NCBI GenBank assembly: GCA_945860125.1
Contig: CAMAPQ010000008.1
Coordinates: 1-53,704, forward strand
DNA: 53,704 nt
Source: Klebsiella pneumoniae
Lineage (GTDB): Bacteria > Pseudomonadota > Gammaproteobacteria > Pseudomonadales > CAMAPQ01
Reading direction: 5' to 3'
Shown here: positions 28,305 to 36,556 of the stretch, in pieces
How positions within the stretch are numbered: position 1 is the stretch's first letter
Layout: each line of letters begins with the position of its first letter
Notes under the pieces: generated by a model
Seen by the model: the letters and a program-made list of their open reading frames with translations, nothing else
What the model was told of the DNA's origin: nothing
Databases searched by the model: none
Translations under genes and position numbers: made by a program

Positions 28305-29693
28305 ATGGATACATTGATTTTATTTAAACAAACTTTTTTATTTATTCAAGAACTGAAAAAACTACTACAGCTCGCAGCCCCTATTGCTGTTAGCCAGTTA
28401 GTGCAAACAGCAAATTGCTTTGTAGATGCTTTTATGTCTGGTCAAATTAGCGCTATTGACTTAGCCAGTGTTGCCTTGGGCTCTAGCATTTGGCTTCCTA
28501 TTTATCTTTGCATTGTTGGCATTCTCATGGGCGCCACACCTATTATTGCACGCTATCATGGTGAAAATCATTTAGAAAAGCTGCCTTTCATAACGCATCA
28601 AACGCTGTATTTAAGCGGCATGATTGGCCTAGTTGGCGCAATCATTACCTATTTTTCTCCTTGCCTTTTAGGTTATATGTCAATAAAACCGGAACTCATT
28701 CCCATTACAACACGCTATCTGCACGCAATTGCTTTTGGGATACCAGCAGTATCTTTTCTAACTGCATTAAATGCTTTTTCTGAAGGATTAAATAATAGCA
28801 AACCCATCATGTTTATTAGCATCATTAGCCTGATTGGCAATATTCCTATTAATTACATTCTCATGTATGGCTTATTTGGATTCCCTGCATTAGGTGGGGC
28901 AGGCTGTGGATACACAACTTCTATTCTCGCTTGGCTTATGTGTTTTATGATGATGAGCCTTATCCATAAATCACCCCTATCACATCACGCACAACTTTTT
29001 TCGAGGCAATATTTACCACATGCCCAATCAATTAAAGAACTACTGTCTATTGGTCTACCTATTGGTCTTACTATTTTTTTAGAAGCCAGTATCTTTTGCG
29101 TTATTGCCTTATTTTTAGGCAAACAAGGTGTGAATGTCATTGCAGGCCATCAAGTTGCGCTTAATTTTTCATCCCTTATTTTTATGATTCCTCTAAGTAT
29201 TTCCATGGCGCTAACGGTTCGCGTTAGTAAAGCAATGGGGGAAAGATGCAAAACCAAAACGAAAGTTGCCTGCCTTGCAGGACTGAGCATTAATGTAATA
29301 ATTGCTTTTTTCATGGCATTTTCAATTTATTTTTTACGCTTTCATATCGCCGCAATTTATACCGATGCAGAACAAGTAATTAAATTAAGCACCGAACTAT
29401 TAACCCTTGCTGCTATTTTTCAATTTTCTGACGGTTTACAAATTGCGGCAAACGGCGCGCTACGTGGGTTTCAAGAAACCAAATCACCCATGTTAATGAC
29501 CTTAACGGGACATTGGTTAGTTGGCTTACCTATTGGGTATTTTTTAGGTGAAATTGGAATCTCTTCCCCCATGGGAGCGCAGGGTTTTTGGATTGGCTTA
29601 ATTATAGGCTTAACAACAACAGCCATTCTTCTTCTTAGAAAACTTCGTTTTTGCATGCAAAACTTTGACAACTACTTAAATCATCCAACCTGA
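28305..29693 (+). CDS. MATE-family multidrug/cation antiporter, copy 2
   Basis: Full-length paralogue of the preceding gene (462 residues, same 12-TM plan): 'QLAAPIAVSQLVQTANCFVDAFMSGQIS', 'GSSIWLPIYLCIVGILMGATPIIARYHGE' and 'GALRGFQETKSPML' align without gaps. Differences are spread along the chain, including conserved-core cysteines at different places, so the duplication is not very recent and substrate ranges may differ. Begins 139 bp after copy 1; a short GCCAG/CTGGC hairpin lies just before its ATG. Confidence 0.94.
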   Translation: MDTLILFKQTFLFIQELKKLLQLAAPIAVSQLVQTANCFVDAFMSGQISAIDLASVALGSSIWLPIYLCIVGILMGATPIIARYHGENHLEKLPFITHQTLYLSGMIGLVGAIITYFSPCLLGYMSIKPELIPITTRYLHAIAFGIPAVSFLTALNAFSEGLNNSKPIMFISIISLIGNIPINYILMYGLFGFPALGGAGCGYTTSILAWLMCFMMMSLIHKSPLSHHAQLFSRQYLPHAQSIKELLSIGLPIGLTIFLEASIFCVIALFLGKQGVNVIAGHQVALNFSSLIFMIPLSISMALTVRVSKAMGERCKTKTKVACLAGLSINVIIAFFMAFSIYFLRFHIAAIYTDAEQVIKLSTELLTLAAIFQFSDGLQIAANGALRGFQETKSPMLMTLTGHWLVGLPIGYFLGEIGISSPMGAQGFWIGLIIGLTTTAILLLRKLRFCMQNFDNYLNHPT

Positions 29694-29740
29694 TTCTTAG
29701 CGCTCGGAAAATGATAAATAATCCTCTATACTCAGGCTGG

Positions 29741-29780
29741 GAAAGGAAGCAAAGTTGTTTCCTTAAACTTGCTTCCTTTC
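29741..29780 (+). promoter_or_regulatory. Long hairpin upstream of an unknown gene
   Basis: GAAAGGAAGC (29741-29750) pairs perfectly with GCTTCCTTTC (29771-29780); the stem continues with AAaGTT/AACTT for 15 bp total and one bulge, with a 9-nt loop. No T-tract follows, so it is less likely a simple terminator for the MATE gene and more likely a leader structure 27 bp before the ATG at 29808. Confidence 0.5.
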
Positions 29781-29807
29781 ATACCTGATCAAATAAGGGG
29801 GGAATTT

Positions 29808-30506
29808 ATGCAAACCGATGACGATTGTAGCGCCTGCGCGGCAAATAATGTCTTTGACATATTCTCAGGTATGCCCATAAACAGTAAAATCAATCGTATT
29901 ATCCGCATTTCACCAGAGTTAGATGGCTTAGAGATGCTTTATGGCAATGATAACACCAGCCGAATTTATAGCTTAAAGATTGTATGCTGGGCCTTGTTTG
30001 AAAATGGTGAAGTAACAGGTATGGTTCCTTGGCTTAATGGCATTATTCCTTGCTTTATTCTGGATGATCCATTGAACGGACACTGGGAAGGATATCGTGA
30101 CCCCGGAACAGATGATATTTTTTTCAACCCACCCCAACATAAACTGCTAGAACTAAAAGCGGCAAGTGAGTACTTTGGACAGGATGAAAAATCCTCAGAA
30201 GTCGTTATTCAAGAAATACCCGATTGCATTGGCACCCACGCTGTACTAGCCAATAAGCACCACAAGTCATTTATGCTCTCAGAGGTAAATAGCTGGCGCC
30301 TAACAGGTGACGGGATCATTCATGGCATGTTAACGGATCAGAGCTTAATGCATTCAACACCCGTACTACCAGGCGATGATTGTTTATATTCTGCTCAAAA
30401 GCATCCGCATTTTCGATATTTCTTTCAACACCGCATTGCGAATAAAATTAAAGAGCGCGATCCAGAAGCTTTAGCTGCTATTTCACTCTTGATGAGTGGA
30501 AATTAG
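29808..30506 (+). CDS. Unrecognised cytoplasmic protein
   Basis: 232 residues from ATG 29808, which has a very strong ribosome binding site (AAGGGGGGA). I do not recognise the family. No signal peptide or membrane segment is visible; the N-terminus has a Cys pair (CSAC) within an acidic stretch, the middle has 'MVPWLNGIIPCF' and a proline-rich turn, and the composition is typical of a soluble globular protein. It follows the MATE pair after a hairpin and ends before a strong inverted repeat, so it appears to be its own unit. Confidence 0.75.
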   Translation: MQTDDDCSACAANNVFDIFSGMPINSKINRIIRISPELDGLEMLYGNDNTSRIYSLKIVCWALFENGEVTGMVPWLNGIIPCFILDDPLNGHWEGYRDPGTDDIFFNPPQHKLLELKAASEYFGQDEKSSEVVIQEIPDCIGTHAVLANKHHKSFMLSEVNSWRLTGDGIIHGMLTDQSLMHSTPVLPGDDCLYSAQKHPHFRYFFQHRIANKIKERDPEALAAISLLMSGN

Positions 30507-30567
30507 CATCAGTGAATAAATGATGCAAGAACCGCTCTTCTCTTGATCCTTGCTCGCCTGCACTCTT

Positions 30568-30602
30568 CTAACAACTTATTCTGAGGATGAGTAAGTTGTT
30601 AG
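30568..30602. terminator. Bidirectional hairpin between convergent genes
   Basis: CTAACAACTTATTC (30568-30581) pairs with GAGTAAGTTGTTAG (30589-30602), 14 bp with one wobble-type mismatch and a 7-nt loop; an outer TTGATCC/GGATCAA pair extends the structure. It lies between the unknown gene (plus) and tusA (minus), so it may terminate both, though T-tracts are short. Confidence 0.6.
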
Positions 30603-30625
30603 GGGGATCAACAAGAAAAATAGAA

Positions 30626-30880
30626 TTATTCCGCAAAACCACTTACTTTTTTTCTAATCAAGTAAGAATATCTCTCTCCATCCTCTTCTTCTGAAATCAG
30701 CTCATGGCCAAGAAACGAACAAAATTTTGGAATATCTCTTTGGGTTGAGGGATCCGTAGCGGTAATAAGTAATAGCTCGCCTTCTTTCATCTTTTTTACC
30801 TGACTGTGTAACATCATGACGGGCTCAGGACAAAAAAGACCGCAAGCATCCAACTCCCACTCCACATTATCTTTCATCAT
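30626..30880 (-). CDS. tusA: Sulfur carrier protein TusA
   Basis: Small sulfurtransferase relaying sulfur from IscS to TusBCD/E for 2-thiouridine in tRNA wobble bases. 84 residues with the signature '[13 protein letters not shown]', whose second cysteine is the persulfide carrier, and '[21 protein letters not shown]', typical of TusA/SirA. A second Met directly follows the first; GGTGAG precedes them. No tusBCD or iscS gene is in the window. Confidence 0.92.
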   Translation of the reverse strand: MMKDNVEWELDACGLFCPEPVMMLHSQVKKMKEGELLLITATDPSTQRDIPKFCSFLGHELISEEEDGERYSYLIRKKVSGFAE

Positions 30881-30934
30881 TTTTTACTCACCATAATGGT
30901 TCTAATTTTAACTTATGCCAAAAAGCATCTAAAA

Positions 30935-31002
30935 CAACGACAAAGTTGGGCAGTTTTGTGTAAGTCCTAATAGTCTGACTAGACTATTAGGACTTACACA
31001 AA
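30935..31002. repeat. Half copy of the 103-bp repeat with perfect 22-bp hairpin (copy C)
   Basis: 30935-30969 matches the right end of the 103-bp repeat (CAAAGTTGGGCAGTTTTGTGTAAGTCCTA type), then ATAGTCTGACTAGACTAT, then an inverted end TAGGACTTACACAAA. The result is a perfect 22-bp stem (30955-30976 with 30981-31002) around a 4-nt GACT loop. Both arms carry the same GTGTAA variant, so the arms have been homogenised or copied from one another. It lies in the divergent region between tusA and the gene at 31020. Confidence 0.85.
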
Positions 31003-31019
31003 TTAGAGAATATAAGCCT

Positions 31020-31460
31020 ATGAGCATCATACAAAATAAACCCTTAATTGTATTTTTAATGCCTCTGATTTTATTAAGCCTCGCTTATTTTTATTGGACA
31101 CATAATTATTTCAAAATAAAAAAAGATAATCATAGCCCTATGTTTATCTTTGGAAAGCAGCTGATATCGGTAGAAATAAAAACGCATCACACTAAAATTA
31201 TGCCTGCAAATCAAGCAGTAAAAGGTCTAAAAGGCTATTTTGATTCTGTCACACAAAGCTGGATGAGCATTGATGCCTATAAAGAATTATATTCCGGAAA
31301 AGATGAAAAAAGCACCAGAGCTATAAATAATCAATCGTTGCAAGAAAGTTCAGATGACTATACTGATTATAAACCCACCGAACTTAGGGCGAATGAAGTT
31401 AAAGGCGGTGGGCGCTACATCAGAACAGAAACATTGTTTAATGAAAAATTGTCTCTGTGA
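31020..31460 (+). CDS. Small membrane-anchored protein of unknown function
   Basis: 146 residues. One N-terminal membrane segment (about 8-27, 'PLIVFLMPLILLSLAYFYW') followed by a polar, lysine- and serine-rich domain likely outside the membrane. I recognise no family. The gene starts 17 bp after the large hairpin of the half repeat, so its promoter or leader may lie in the repeat; it is followed about 100 bp later by a strong terminator, which supports its being a real transcription unit. Confidence 0.6.
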   Translation: MSIIQNKPLIVFLMPLILLSLAYFYWTHNYFKIKKDNHSPMFIFGKQLISVEIKTHHTKIMPANQAVKGLKGYFDSVTQSWMSIDAYKELYSGKDEKSTRAINNQSLQESSDDYTDYKPTELRANEVKGGGRYIRTETLFNEKLSL

Positions 31461-31563
31461 GATGTAGAAGGATGACAAAAAAATCAAAAAATAAAGAGTA
31501 ATGGATTACTTGAATAACAAAAAAAATAGTCAAATAACAATAACTACAAATACCTTTCGCAAC

Positions 31564-31594
31564 GCCGGGAATGAAAATTCCCGGCTTATTTTTT
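31564..31594 (+). terminator. Strong intrinsic terminator
   Basis: GCCGGGAAT (31564-31572) pairs perfectly with ATTCCCGGC (31577-31585) around a GAAA tetraloop, followed by TTATTTTTT. Rho-independent terminator for the small membrane protein gene at 31020; the A-rich other side means it may also serve the convergent SCP2 gene. Confidence 0.9.
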
Positions 31595-31641
31595 AAAAAA
31601 CAAAGCAGCGCTTAACGACTAACTATAAACCTAACAACTAA

Positions 31642-32031
31642 CTATAGAGAAGTTGCGTCAATTATTTTCTTCTGCATTTGTTTCATCGCCTCTGTTGGTT
31701 GAACCATCTGAAGCGCCATAACGCGTGAAGGATCACCATCAATTTGAACAAGACCCATCATAAAACCTTGCATACCAGCAGAAGCATCACTTTCAACAAA
31801 AATTTTGAACGCTAAATCAGCAGGAAGTGTCATGGTAACGGGTGCCGATGCTTGATGTCCTTTTTCAATCATTCCATTATTTAAACAGAACAATTTATCG
31901 CCATCAGAATCTTTAGCACAAACATTGATAGCAAGACCTTGTAACTCACTCGGCACTTCAAAATCACCCACTTCAGCTTTCACTGCGCTTACTTTCTCAA
32001 ACCATGCATCAGATAAAAACTTAAGACTCAT
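31642..32031 (-). CDS. SCP2 sterol-binding domain protein
   Basis: A 129-residue soluble protein consisting of an SCP2-type lipid-binding fold: 'LSDAWFEKV' N-terminal helix, a beta-sheet with 'PVTMTLPADLAFKIFVESDASAGMQGFMMGLVQIDGDPSRVMAL' and a C-terminal helix. Bacterial members bind acyl chains or ubiquinone precursors; the exact ligand here is unknown. GGAGAGGG precedes the ATG. Confidence 0.8.
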   Translation of the reverse strand: MSLKFLSDAWFEKVSAVKAEVGDFEVPSELQGLAINVCAKDSDGDKLFCLNNGMIEKGHQASAPVTMTLPADLAFKIFVESDASAGMQGFMMGLVQIDGDPSRVMALQMVQPTEAMKQMQKKIIDATSL

Positions 32032-32241
32032 TACACCCTCTCCTCACTTATTCACATTTTACCTTTCTTAAAGATTGACCCTAACTATGAGCCAAAAAAC
32101 CGAGGACATTTTTAACCACGCCCAAGATTACGTCAAGCATTAAAAAAATAGCAGCAGAAGTAAAAAGCTGAATGATTATCGATGCTATGCTAAAAATTGA
32201 TAAGAAAAAATATGCGCGAATAACGCCGATAAAAAATATTT

Positions 32242-35001
32242 ATGAAGTACGCAGAGTTTACTAAAAATAATCCGGGATCAAAATGGCATTACCTATACTA
32301 CGCCATAGGTCTTATTAGTTTTTTAGTGATTGTATTTGCTTTTTCAGTTATTCACTCTTTTGTCAGCCAAAATGAAGCTTTAATGAATGAACGCAAAGAG
32401 TTCTCTTCGTTATTTTCGCATCTCATAGAACTTAAAGAAAATAGCGGGCTTATCAATCAACCTGGCAATGATATTTTCAAATCAGGAAATGTCGCCCTAG
32501 AACAAGAAAGGCTGAAAACAGCAGAAAAAAAGTTCAAGCACAATTTTACGGATACCTATGCTTTTTTGATTAAAATAAATCATCAGGCAGATATAAGCAT
32601 CATTCCAATATTGCTTGAAAAAAGCCAGTCATTATTAAAATTAATCAGTAAAAAATCTGATGAGATGATCTTCACGACTCACCTTACGTTAGAGGCCTAT
32701 CAAAATAATGATAAAGAATTAGCAACCGTTCACATGGCTAATATGGATCAAATTTATATAAGTTTAGATAAAGATATCAACCAAATATTGATAGCAGCGC
32801 GCAATATAGAAGACGCTTTATTATTACATGAAAATAGCTTGCTATTAAAAGCAAAAAAATCTGAGTTAATCATCTTTTTCTTATTGGCACTTATTTTAAT
32901 CTATTCAATCATCATTGGTAAAAAAACTAAAAATATTTTCAAACTAACACAAAAAAAATTGCTGGATTATCAACACTCACTGCAAGCTAGAGTGCTAGAG
33001 CTTGAAAATGCAGGCCTTAATCTTGAAAAACAAACTATAGAATTAAAAATAGCAAAAGAAAAAGCGGATGAATCACTCGTCTCAAAGGGACAATTTTTGG
33101 CCTCTATTAGCCATGAAATTAGAACACCCATGAATGCAATTATTGGTTTTGCTAAATTGCTTAAAAAAAGCAAAATAAATGAAGCGCAATTGGATAAATT
33201 AAAAAGAATTGAAGGCGCCTCTGAACATCTTTTAAGTATTATCAATGATATTCTTGATTTTTCAAAAATAGATGCCGGAAAAATGCAGCTTGAACATCTC
33301 CCTTTTTCCGTACGAGAAGAAGTAAAAAAAGTTGCCTCCTTATATTATGAAACAGCAACAGAAAAAGGCTTACGATTTTTTATTGCCTGCCAAGCAGGCT
33401 TAATAGATGGGCGTATTGGCGATGCATTACGTTTTAGACAAATCATTATGAACCTTATTGGTAATGCGCTGAAATTTACAAAAAACGGCCATATTTTACT
33501 GGAAGTGTTTGAAGGCACAATAAAGAACGAAATAAAAATAGTGTTGTCTGATACGGGTATTGGCATTAGTAAAGAGCAACAAGAAAAACTATTTAAACCT
33601 TTTTCACAAGCTGATTCTTCTACAACAAGACAGTTTGGTGGCACAGGTCTTGGCTTAACCATTTCTAAACAACTCGTTGAATTTATGCACGGTAGAATTG
33701 AGCTTGCAAGTGAAGTCAATAAAGGCACAAGTTTCACTGTTTTTTTAAATTTAGAGCCTGATGCGACTCAAAAACCAGAGGCAAATTATGCCAATGCTAT
33801 GAGATACAATAAAAAAATATTGGTCGCTCTAGATAACAAAAAAGAATCTGACATTGTAATAAATGCTTTAAAAAGTAGAGGCATTTATGCACTCTACGCT
33901 TTTAAAAAAGGCACTTATGATTACTTAAAAGATGATTTTTATGCAGTCATCATAAGTGACACACTCTATTTTGATTCTTCTCTTCCTAGCCATACCCCTA
34001 TCATCCTAATCACAAATAATGATGAAAAAAATATTAAAAAAATATTAGCTAATCATGCTCATGCAGACATACTTCATCTCTTGCGCCCACCTTATCTAGA
34101 CACCGACATACTTAAAGCCATGATGAAAACGAGAGCAGAAGATGGGACATTAATCTCACCCACAAAAAAAGCAGAAGAAGAAGAAGAAGAAGAAGAAGAA
34201 GAAGAAGAAAATAAAAATCAAAAAACATTTTTGCAAAATGTTTTTAAATGTTTGCTCGTTGAAGATAATGAAAACAACCAGATTTTAGCGCAAACGCTTC
34301 TTGAAGAAATAGGATTTATTGTCACTATTGCAAATAATGGCTTTGAAGCAGTTGAAAAATTAAAAACTCATACCTTTAATATTGTACTCATGGATATGCA
34401 AATGCCTGTCATGGATGGCGTCACTGCAACACGTAAAATACGTGGTGAATTACAGCTTACTCTGCCAATTCTCGCGATGACCGCAAATATAATGCAAGAA
34501 GATCAAGAAAAATGTTTTGCAGCAGGCATGAATGCCTATATTAGTAAACCGATACATTTTGATACTTTAAATAAAAAAATAGCGCAGTGGCTTAATCAAG
34601 AAATGACTGAAAATGTATTAACTGAATCAACAACCAACCTGGAAAAAAAGCCTGATAATAAAGAAATGATATTAGATATAGATAGCGCACTTAAGCGTAT
34701 TGGCAATAAAAAAGCACTGTATTTTAAGATATTAGATCAATTTATTCACGATTACGCACAAATTCAAAGCGCACTCACAACGCTACTAAACAATAATCAA
34801 CGAGAAGAAGCACAACGTTACGCGCACACCTTAAAAGGCATTGCTGCGACAGTGGGTGCCATACGTGTTGAGCACAGCGCAAAAACGATTGAAGAAAAAA
34901 TAAAAACGAAAGAACCGCTTGATAGTTTCAATGCTGAAATCATGCATTGTCAAACATTTATTAATGAGGCAATTAATGAGAGAAAAAAACTACAGGCGTA
35001 A
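32242..35001 (+). CDS. Hybrid sensor histidine kinase / response regulator with HPt domain
   Basis: 919-residue membrane phosphorelay protein of the BarA/ArcB type. Order: TM1 (about 18-40), periplasmic sensor region (about 41-207) with long helices, TM2 (about 208-226), coiled linker, HisKA with the phospho-accepting His291 in 'SHEIRTPMNAI', HATPase_c ('NLIGNALKFT', 'DTGIGIS', 'GGTGLGLTIS'), a degenerate receiver (about 525-632) lacking part of the acidic pocket, an all-glutamate linker of 12 residues, an intact receiver with Asp718 in 'VLMDMQMPVMDG' and Lys in 'ISKP', and an HPt domain with His862 in 'YAHTLKGIA'. A partner regulator is not encoded nearby. The codons behind the Glu linker are a pure (GAA)12 tract at 34174-34209. 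Confidence 0.94.
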   Translation: MKYAEFTKNNPGSKWHYLYYAIGLISFLVIVFAFSVIHSFVSQNEALMNERKEFSSLFSHLIELKENSGLINQPGNDIFKSGNVALEQERLKTAEKKFKHNFTDTYAFLIKINHQADISIIPILLEKSQSLLKLISKKSDEMIFTTHLTLEAYQNNDKELATVHMANMDQIYISLDKDINQILIAARNIEDALLLHENSLLLKAKKSELIIFFLLALILIYSIIIGKKTKNIFKLTQKKLLDYQHSLQARVLELENAGLNLEKQTIELKIAKEKADESLVSKGQFLASISHEIRTPMNAIIGFAKLLKKSKINEAQLDKLKRIEGASEHLLSIINDILDFSKIDAGKMQLEHLPFSVREEVKKVASLYYETATEKGLRFFIACQAGLIDGRIGDALRFRQIIMNLIGNALKFTKNGHILLEVFEGTIKNEIKIVLSDTGIGISKEQQEKLFKPFSQADSSTTRQFGGTGLGLTISKQLVEFMHGRIELASEVNKGTSFTVFLNLEPDATQKPEANYANAMRYNKKILVALDNKKESDIVINALKSRGIYALYAFKKGTYDYLKDDFYAVIISDTLYFDSSLPSHTPIILITNNDEKNIKKILANHAHADILHLLRPPYLDTDILKAMMKTRAEDGTLISPTKKAEEEEEEEEEEEENKNQKTFLQNVFKCLLVEDNENNQILAQTLLEEIGFIVTIANNGFEAVEKLKTHTFNIVLMDMQMPVMDGVTATRKIRGELQLTLPILAMTANIMQEDQEKCFAAGMNAYISKPIHFDTLNKKIAQWLNQEMTENVLTESTTNLEKKPDNKEMILDIDSALKRIGNKKALYFKILDQFIHDYAQIQSALTTLLNNNQREEAQRYAHTLKGIAATVGAIRVEHSAKTIEEKIKTKEPLDSFNAEIMHCQTFINEAINERKKLQA
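34174..34209 (+). repeat. (GAA)12 microsatellite inside the hybrid kinase gene
   Basis: Twelve uninterrupted GAA triplets encode twelve glutamates between the degenerate and intact receiver domains. Slippage would alter the linker in whole residues and would not shift the frame. Confidence 0.97.
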
Positions 35002-35362
35002 TTACAGACGTAAAACCTTAAATCATAGGGCTTACGCAAAGCCATTGGAATCACGGTGAGGCGGCAAGAGCGTGAACCCCATGAGCATAGACACACTATG
35101 TGATTGGGGTGAGTGAGTGCAGCCAACAATGCCGTGTTTTCAATGGCGAAGGGTATAAATTAATCTCTTGATCATAGTGAAAAAAATTCACTACATCTTG
35201 TTTCTGACACAAAACTATTCAGCTATACTTCGTGCCATTTTGTGATGAGCTATTTTAGGTACACAACAATTTTACGTACACAACATAAGTACAAATAGCG
35301 CTTACTCAATATAGAGTTTACTACGCATCTATTCAGACTTGATTACAAAGAGGCATTAATCC
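35002..35362. other. Leader region of metK with ERIC-like copy
   Basis: About 360 bp between the hybrid kinase and metK. It contains ERIC-like copy 5 (35031-35157) and about 200 bp of leader. I looked for SAM or SAH riboswitch features and did not recognise any. No unambiguous promoter stands out; an AGGC-type ribosome binding site precedes the metK ATG. Confidence 0.45.
35031..35157 (+). repeat. ERIC/IRU-like element, copy 5 (127 bp, altered left end)
   Basis: Core GAACCCCATGAGCATAG...GATTGGGGTGAG...GCCAAC and right end AGGGTATA are typical. The left end reads CTTACGCAAAG instead of TATACCCAAAG, and with the preceding bases (TAGGG) resembles the terminus of the other repeat family (TAGGACTTACGCAAA). 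Confidence 0.85.
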
Positions 35363-36526
35363 ATGAGCGAATATAGTTTATTTACATCTGAATCAGTTTC
35401 TGAAGGTCATCCAGACAAAGTTGCAGATCAATTATCAGATGCTATTTTGGATGCTATCTTAATTCAGGATAAAAACGCGAGAGTCGCTTGCGAAACATTA
35501 GTTAAAACAGGCATGGTGGTGGTTGCAGGTGAAGTGACCACTTCAGCATGGGTTGATATTGATCAAATCTGCCGAAAGGTAATTAACGACATTGGTTACA
35601 CCAGTTCTGAAATGGGATTTGATGGTAATTCATGCGCAATTATTACCGCACTCGGCAAACAATCTGCTGATATCGCAATGGGTGTAGATGAGCATGATGA
35701 TCGGGAACAAGGTGCTGGTGATCAAGGTCTCATGTTTGGTTACGCAAGTAATGAAACAGATGTACTTATGCCTGCCCCCATTACTTACTCACACCGCCTT
35801 GTTAAAAAACAAGCTGAGCTTAGAAAAAATGGCCGCCTGCCCTTTTTAAGGCCCGATGCTAAAAGCCAAGTGAGCATGCGCTATGAAAATGGCAAGCCTG
35901 TTGAGGTAACTGCTGTTGTTCTTTCGACTCAACATACGTCGGACATCACACAAAAACAGCTACAAGAAGCCGTCAGAGAAGAAATTATTAAACCCGTTTT
36001 ACCTGCTGAGTGGCTAACCTCTAATACGCAGTTTTTTATTAATCCTACGGGACAATTTATTATTGGCGGCCCAATGGGTGACTGCGGATTAACAGGCAGA
36101 AAAATTATCGTAGATAGTTACGGCGGTATGGCGCGACACGGCGGTGGTGCTTTCTCAGGGAAAGATCCTTCCAAAGTAGATCGTTCCGCTGCGTATGCTG
36201 CACGTTATGTGGCTAAAAACATTGTGGCAGCAGGCTTAGCGGATCGTTGTGAAATTCAAGTGTCTTATGCAATTGGTGTTGCAGAGCCGACATCGATTAG
36301 TGTGAATACTTTTGGCACAGGTAAGATTCAAGACAGCAAGATTACGCTACTCGTGCGTGAGTATTTTGATCTAAGACCGAAAGGTTTAATTGCTATGCTT
36401 GATTTGAAACGTCCGATTTATCAAGCGACTGCCGCCTATGGTCATTTTGGCCGCGAAGAAGCCACTTTTACTTGGGAAAAAACAGATAAAGCGGAAGCGC
36501 TCAAAAAAGCGGCCGCAAATATTTAA
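35363..36526 (+). CDS. metK: S-adenosylmethionine synthetase
   Basis: Makes SAM from methionine and ATP. 387 residues, full length, with '[17 protein letters not shown]' (ATP-binding), '[12 protein letters not shown]', '[20 protein letters not shown]' and the P-loop-like '[19 protein letters not shown]'. It begins a closely packed plus-strand series with ahcY, metF, bioA and rsmE that links SAM synthesis, recycling and use. Confidence 0.98.
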   Translation: MSEYSLFTSESVSEGHPDKVADQLSDAILDAILIQDKNARVACETLVKTGMVVVAGEVTTSAWVDIDQICRKVINDIGYTSSEMGFDGNSCAIITALGKQSADIAMGVDEHDDREQGAGDQGLMFGYASNETDVLMPAPITYSHRLVKKQAELRKNGRLPFLRPDAKSQVSMRYENGKPVEVTAVVLSTQHTSDITQKQLQEAVREEIIKPVLPAEWLTSNTQFFINPTGQFIIGGPMGDCGLTGRKIIVDSYGGMARHGGGAFSGKDPSKVDRSAAYAARYVAKNIVAAGLADRCEIQVSYAIGVAEPTSISVNTFGTGKIQDSKITLLVREYFDLRPKGLIAMLDLKRPIYQATAAYGHFGREEATFTWEKTDKAEALKKAAANI

Positions 36527-36556
36527 TAAGCCGTTATAACATTTAAGGAATATGAC

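Noticed and set aside
33345-33737. 130-codon minus-strand frame inside the hybrid kinase gene
   Set aside because: Antisense of the HATPase domain, with no supporting signal.
34174-34209. GAA tract as an on/off phase-variation switch
   Set aside because: The unit is three bases, so slippage cannot shift the reading frame.
35160-35362. Possible SAM or SAH riboswitch upstream of metK
   Set aside because: No recognisable conserved core of a known SAM/SAH class was found by eye; the leader is occupied by an ERIC-like element.
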